From the NCBI GenBank assembly GCA_012103475.1, contig WLWS01000004.1:124001-188000 (forward strand): a stretch of 64,000 nt of DNA, written 5' to 3'. The notes below the pieces were generated by a model. That model saw only the letters and a list, made by a program, of their open reading frames with translations. It did no database searches and was not told the origin of the DNA. The DNA is from Gammaproteobacteria bacterium. GTDB taxonomy: Bacteria; Pseudomonadota; Gammaproteobacteria; Eutrophobiales; Eutrophobiaceae. This document shows, piece by piece, positions 59,863 through 64,000 of the stretch (positions are counted from its first letter, which is position 1; each line of letters opens with the position of its first letter). Both the position numbers and the translations under genes were made by a program.

Positions 59863-59876
59863 TTGATGTATATCAA
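59863..59876 (+). promoter_or_regulatory. Perfect FNR/DNR box between the porin and TonB receptor genes
   Basis: TTGATGTATATCAA is a perfect TTGAT-N4-ATCAA palindrome. On the plus strand a -10-like TAGGAT (59899-59904) lies exactly 32 bases from its centre, as for a class II activated promoter. The transcript start would be near 59911. That falls downstream of the first ATG (59903) of the receptor gene and would favour the ATG at 59918. The box could also serve the divergent porin operon. Confidence 0.75.
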
Positions 59877-59902
59877 TTTAATCGTCTCGCTACTGCACTA
59901 GG

Positions 59903-62078
59903 ATGCCTTTCATAATCATGAAACCGAACACTCACATCTCAGGTGTTTGTCTCGCACTGTGCTTTCCTTTTCTGGTCAATGCAGGACAACTTGCTTCAAT
60001 TGAAGAAGTCGTTGTGGTTGGTAGCAAGATTGAAAGACCCATGTGGAGCGTTGCCGGTATGGTGGAAATTCTGGATCGGGAAGAGCTCGATAAACAACAG
60101 TTGCAAAGCTTCGCAGAAATCTCTCGCTATCTGCCCGCTCTGGAGAGCGATTTCAGTAGCACGCGTTTTGGTTCTACTGGTTTATCAATCCGCGGGATCG
60201 GTGGTAACCGGGTGGCTTTTGAATTCGATGGTGTCCCTCTGCCACAGCAGATTGATGTGGGTAGTTTTGCTGATAACAGTCGTCTCGCTCTTGACCCCTC
60301 TATTATCCAACGTACTGAAATTCTACGTGGCCCGGCGTCAGTGCTATATGGTTCAGATGCTATTGCCGGTGTGGTGGTGATCAGCTCACTGGATGGCAAG
60401 AATCTGGTCGAAGACGATAAGCAATATTATCTTGGCGCCAATGTCGGCTATTTTACCAACAGCAATTCTCGACTGGGTGGATTAACCTGGGCCTGGGCAG
60501 GCAAAAATGACAGCGCTCTTGTCACCTTCAGTCGTCGCGATGGCCAGGAGAGTGATAATCGGGCACGAAACGTAGCGCAAGACCGACTGAATTACGGCCA
60601 ATGGCAGTTTTTTAGCAAGTGGACTCATGAATTCAAAAATGGCGCTGTGCTGCGTAGCTCATTTGATTATTTTGAGCGTGACGTAGACAGTGACCTGCGA
60701 GCTCAACTTGGATTTGAGCGTTTCGCTTCCACAACTCGACTGCAAGGCGATGACCGGCAAACCCGTAAGCGACTTAGCTCAGCGTTCACCTTGCCGCCAC
60801 TGGCATGGCTTGACGATGCAAAATTAGCCTTATACTGGCAGGAAAATAACACCAGGCAATTAACCGAGCAAAGTCGCAGCAGTAGAGGCGTACCTGTGTT
60901 TCTTGAGCGTGACTTCTTTTTTACCGAACAAAACTATGGTGCCGAATTTAAAGTGCGTCGTGATTTTGAAACCGGCTGGTTGTCACATATTAGCGTAGCG
61001 GGAATGGGATCGCCAGCAACTACGCGAATCACGAGATGCTTTACAGACAAACTTGAGCAACAACACACAGAGCAATACTGTTCTTGGTGAAACTTTTCCA
61101 TTACGTGATCTGCCTAAATCTACCACCGATAAGTTCGGGTTTTATCTACAGGATGAAATCGCCTTTGGTAATTTCACGCTCATTCCGGCTCTACGCTGGG
61201 ATTATTATAATTTGAATGCAAGTACTGACGAGTTTTTTCCAGACAGTACCAGACTCACTAATCTTTCGAGCGACGATCTAACTTTAAGACTCGGCGCCAC
61301 CTGGCGCATTACAGATTCCTTATCACTTTATGGGCATTATGCCGAAGGGTTTCGCGCTCCTCCTGCCGAGGATGTAAATCTATTTCTCGACATAACACTC
61401 TTTAACTATCGCGCTATTCCCAATCCGGACTTGAAGCCAGAACGTTCACAGAATCTGGAGGCGGGGTTTCGGTTTCAGGCTGAAGGCACATCCATCACAG
61501 CCGGTGCCTACCTTTCACGCTATGACGACTTCATTGAATCCAGAGCCTTAGTTGGTATGGACCTAAACACCGGCGGATTGCTTTTCCAGTCACGGAATCT
61601 GGAAGAGGCCAGTATTTACGGTGTAGAAACCAGCGTAAGTCAGGCACTGGAAGTCATCAGTCCGAAACTAAGAGACTGGTTTATCGATGCCGGCCTGCAC
61701 TGGGCACATGGCAATAACGATTCCGATGACAGTGCACTGAACAGTGTCAGTCCACTGAAAGTTGTCGGTCACCTGCGCTGGAACCCTGAAGGTCTTCCAG
61801 TTTCTGCGGAACTTAGTGTCACACATTACGGTAGTCAGTCTCGTGTCGATTTCAGCACTGGTGAATTTTTCGTACCAGAGGCCGCAACCGTCAGCGACCT
61901 GCTTTTGCAGTGGCAGCAATCTGATTCCTTGCGCTGGACTCTTGGTGTTTACAACATCGGAGATAAGCGTTACTGGCGGTATAGCAATGTACGTCGCCTG
62001 AAACCCAATGATCCCAGGGTCGAACTTGTTTCTCAACCCGGGATTAACGCGGCACTGACTTTACAAATGAGTTATTGA
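59903..62078 (+). pseudogene. TonB-dependent receptor (heme/hemoglobin receptor-like), frameshifted
   Basis: A TonB-dependent outer-membrane receptor. It has a signal peptide (ends near LVNAG), a TonB-box-like segment (EEVVVVGSKIERP), a plug domain (LSIRGIGGNRVAFEFDGVPL, GPASVLYGSDAIAG) and a barrel with the heme-receptor style YGHYAEGFRAPPAED and IPNPDLKPERSQNLE. It ends in Tyr (LQMSY). The frame breaks at about 61003-61006: the first frame ends at 61090, and the second, in use from there, reads WDRQQLRESRDALQTNL. One missing base explains it. The start may be 59903 or, from promoter geometry, 59918. Heme uptake would suit the heme-rich neighbours, but copper or other ligands are possible. 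Confidence 0.83.
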
Positions 62079-62096
62079 GTCAGGTGCAAATTCGAT

Positions 62097-62110
62097 TTGA
62101 CCGAAGTCAA
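62097..62110 (+). promoter_or_regulatory. FNR/DNR-like box upstream of nirS
   Basis: TTGACCGAAGTCAA is a palindrome of the TTGAC-N4-GTCAA form. A -10-like TACATA at 62133-62138 is centred 32 bases from the box centre, the same spacing as at the sNOR-like operon promoter. The predicted transcript start near 62145 leaves a leader of about 26 bases with GGAG before the nirS ATG. Confidence 0.65.
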
Positions 62111-62119
62111 GGCTAGTGA

Positions 62120-64000
<1,881 letters not shown>

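Overview
The window is a chromosomal segment of a gammaproteobacterium with moderate base composition. The gene order tyrU-glyT-thrT-tuf-trpT-secE-nusG-rplKAJL-rpoBC, the topA-smg-dprA/LysM block facing def-fmt-rsmB-DUF4390-ntrYX-trkAH, and RapA, SprT and PA3496-family proteins all fit that class. I cannot name the order or genus from sequence alone. No rRNA, CRISPR array, prophage or intact insertion sequence was seen.

Layout. Positions 1-14100 (minus strand): the RNA polymerase, ribosomal protein, EF-Tu and tRNA cluster. 14256-20318 (minus): tsaC, topA, smg, dprA and a LysM protein. 20459-31366 (plus): translation start and maturation genes, a two-component pair (ntrY/ntrX-like), potassium uptake (trkA, trkH), a methyltransferase and a TPR protein. 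31383-35180 (minus): a DUF885 protein, a dimeric dUTPase, a Sel1-repeat protein and a GIY-YIG protein. 35356-44046 (plus): uup, rapA, a PHP phosphoesterase, an amidase and a sulfatase. 44047-48387: fapA, a PA3496-like protein, sprT, an unknown protein and lexA with an unusual operator.

The accessory part of most interest is 48449-64000. It holds nitrogen-oxide and respiratory genes arranged around FNR/DNR-type boxes (TTGAT-N4-ATCAA). (i) An eight-gene minus-strand operon encodes a small membrane subunit, a CuA subunit II, a heme-copper oxidase subunit I whose cross-link tyrosine position is glutamine, CyoE, Sco/SenC, a cytochrome b/2[4Fe-4S]/MvhD fusion, an unknown anchored protein and a bacteriohemerythrin. 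The core resembles the norSY-senC (sNOR) arrangement known from ammonia oxidisers. (ii) A second minus-strand operon encodes a porin, a heme-copper oxidase-like subunit I that has lost the paired CuB histidines, and a group 1 truncated hemoglobin. (iii) A TonB receptor and a cytochrome cd1 nitrite reductase (NirS) with an extra N-terminal cytochrome c domain, cut by the window edge, run on the plus strand. My reading is a nitrite-to-NO-to-N2O module with two non-canonical candidate NO reductases and no ordinary cNOR or qNOR in view.

Six genes carry frame disruptions: rsmB (17-bp tandem duplication), DUF885 (loss of one TC unit), and the Sel1, amidase, porin and TonB receptor genes (apparently single-base changes). 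The long essential genes are intact. Whether these lesions are real decay, slippage variants or assembly errors cannot be decided from the sequence.
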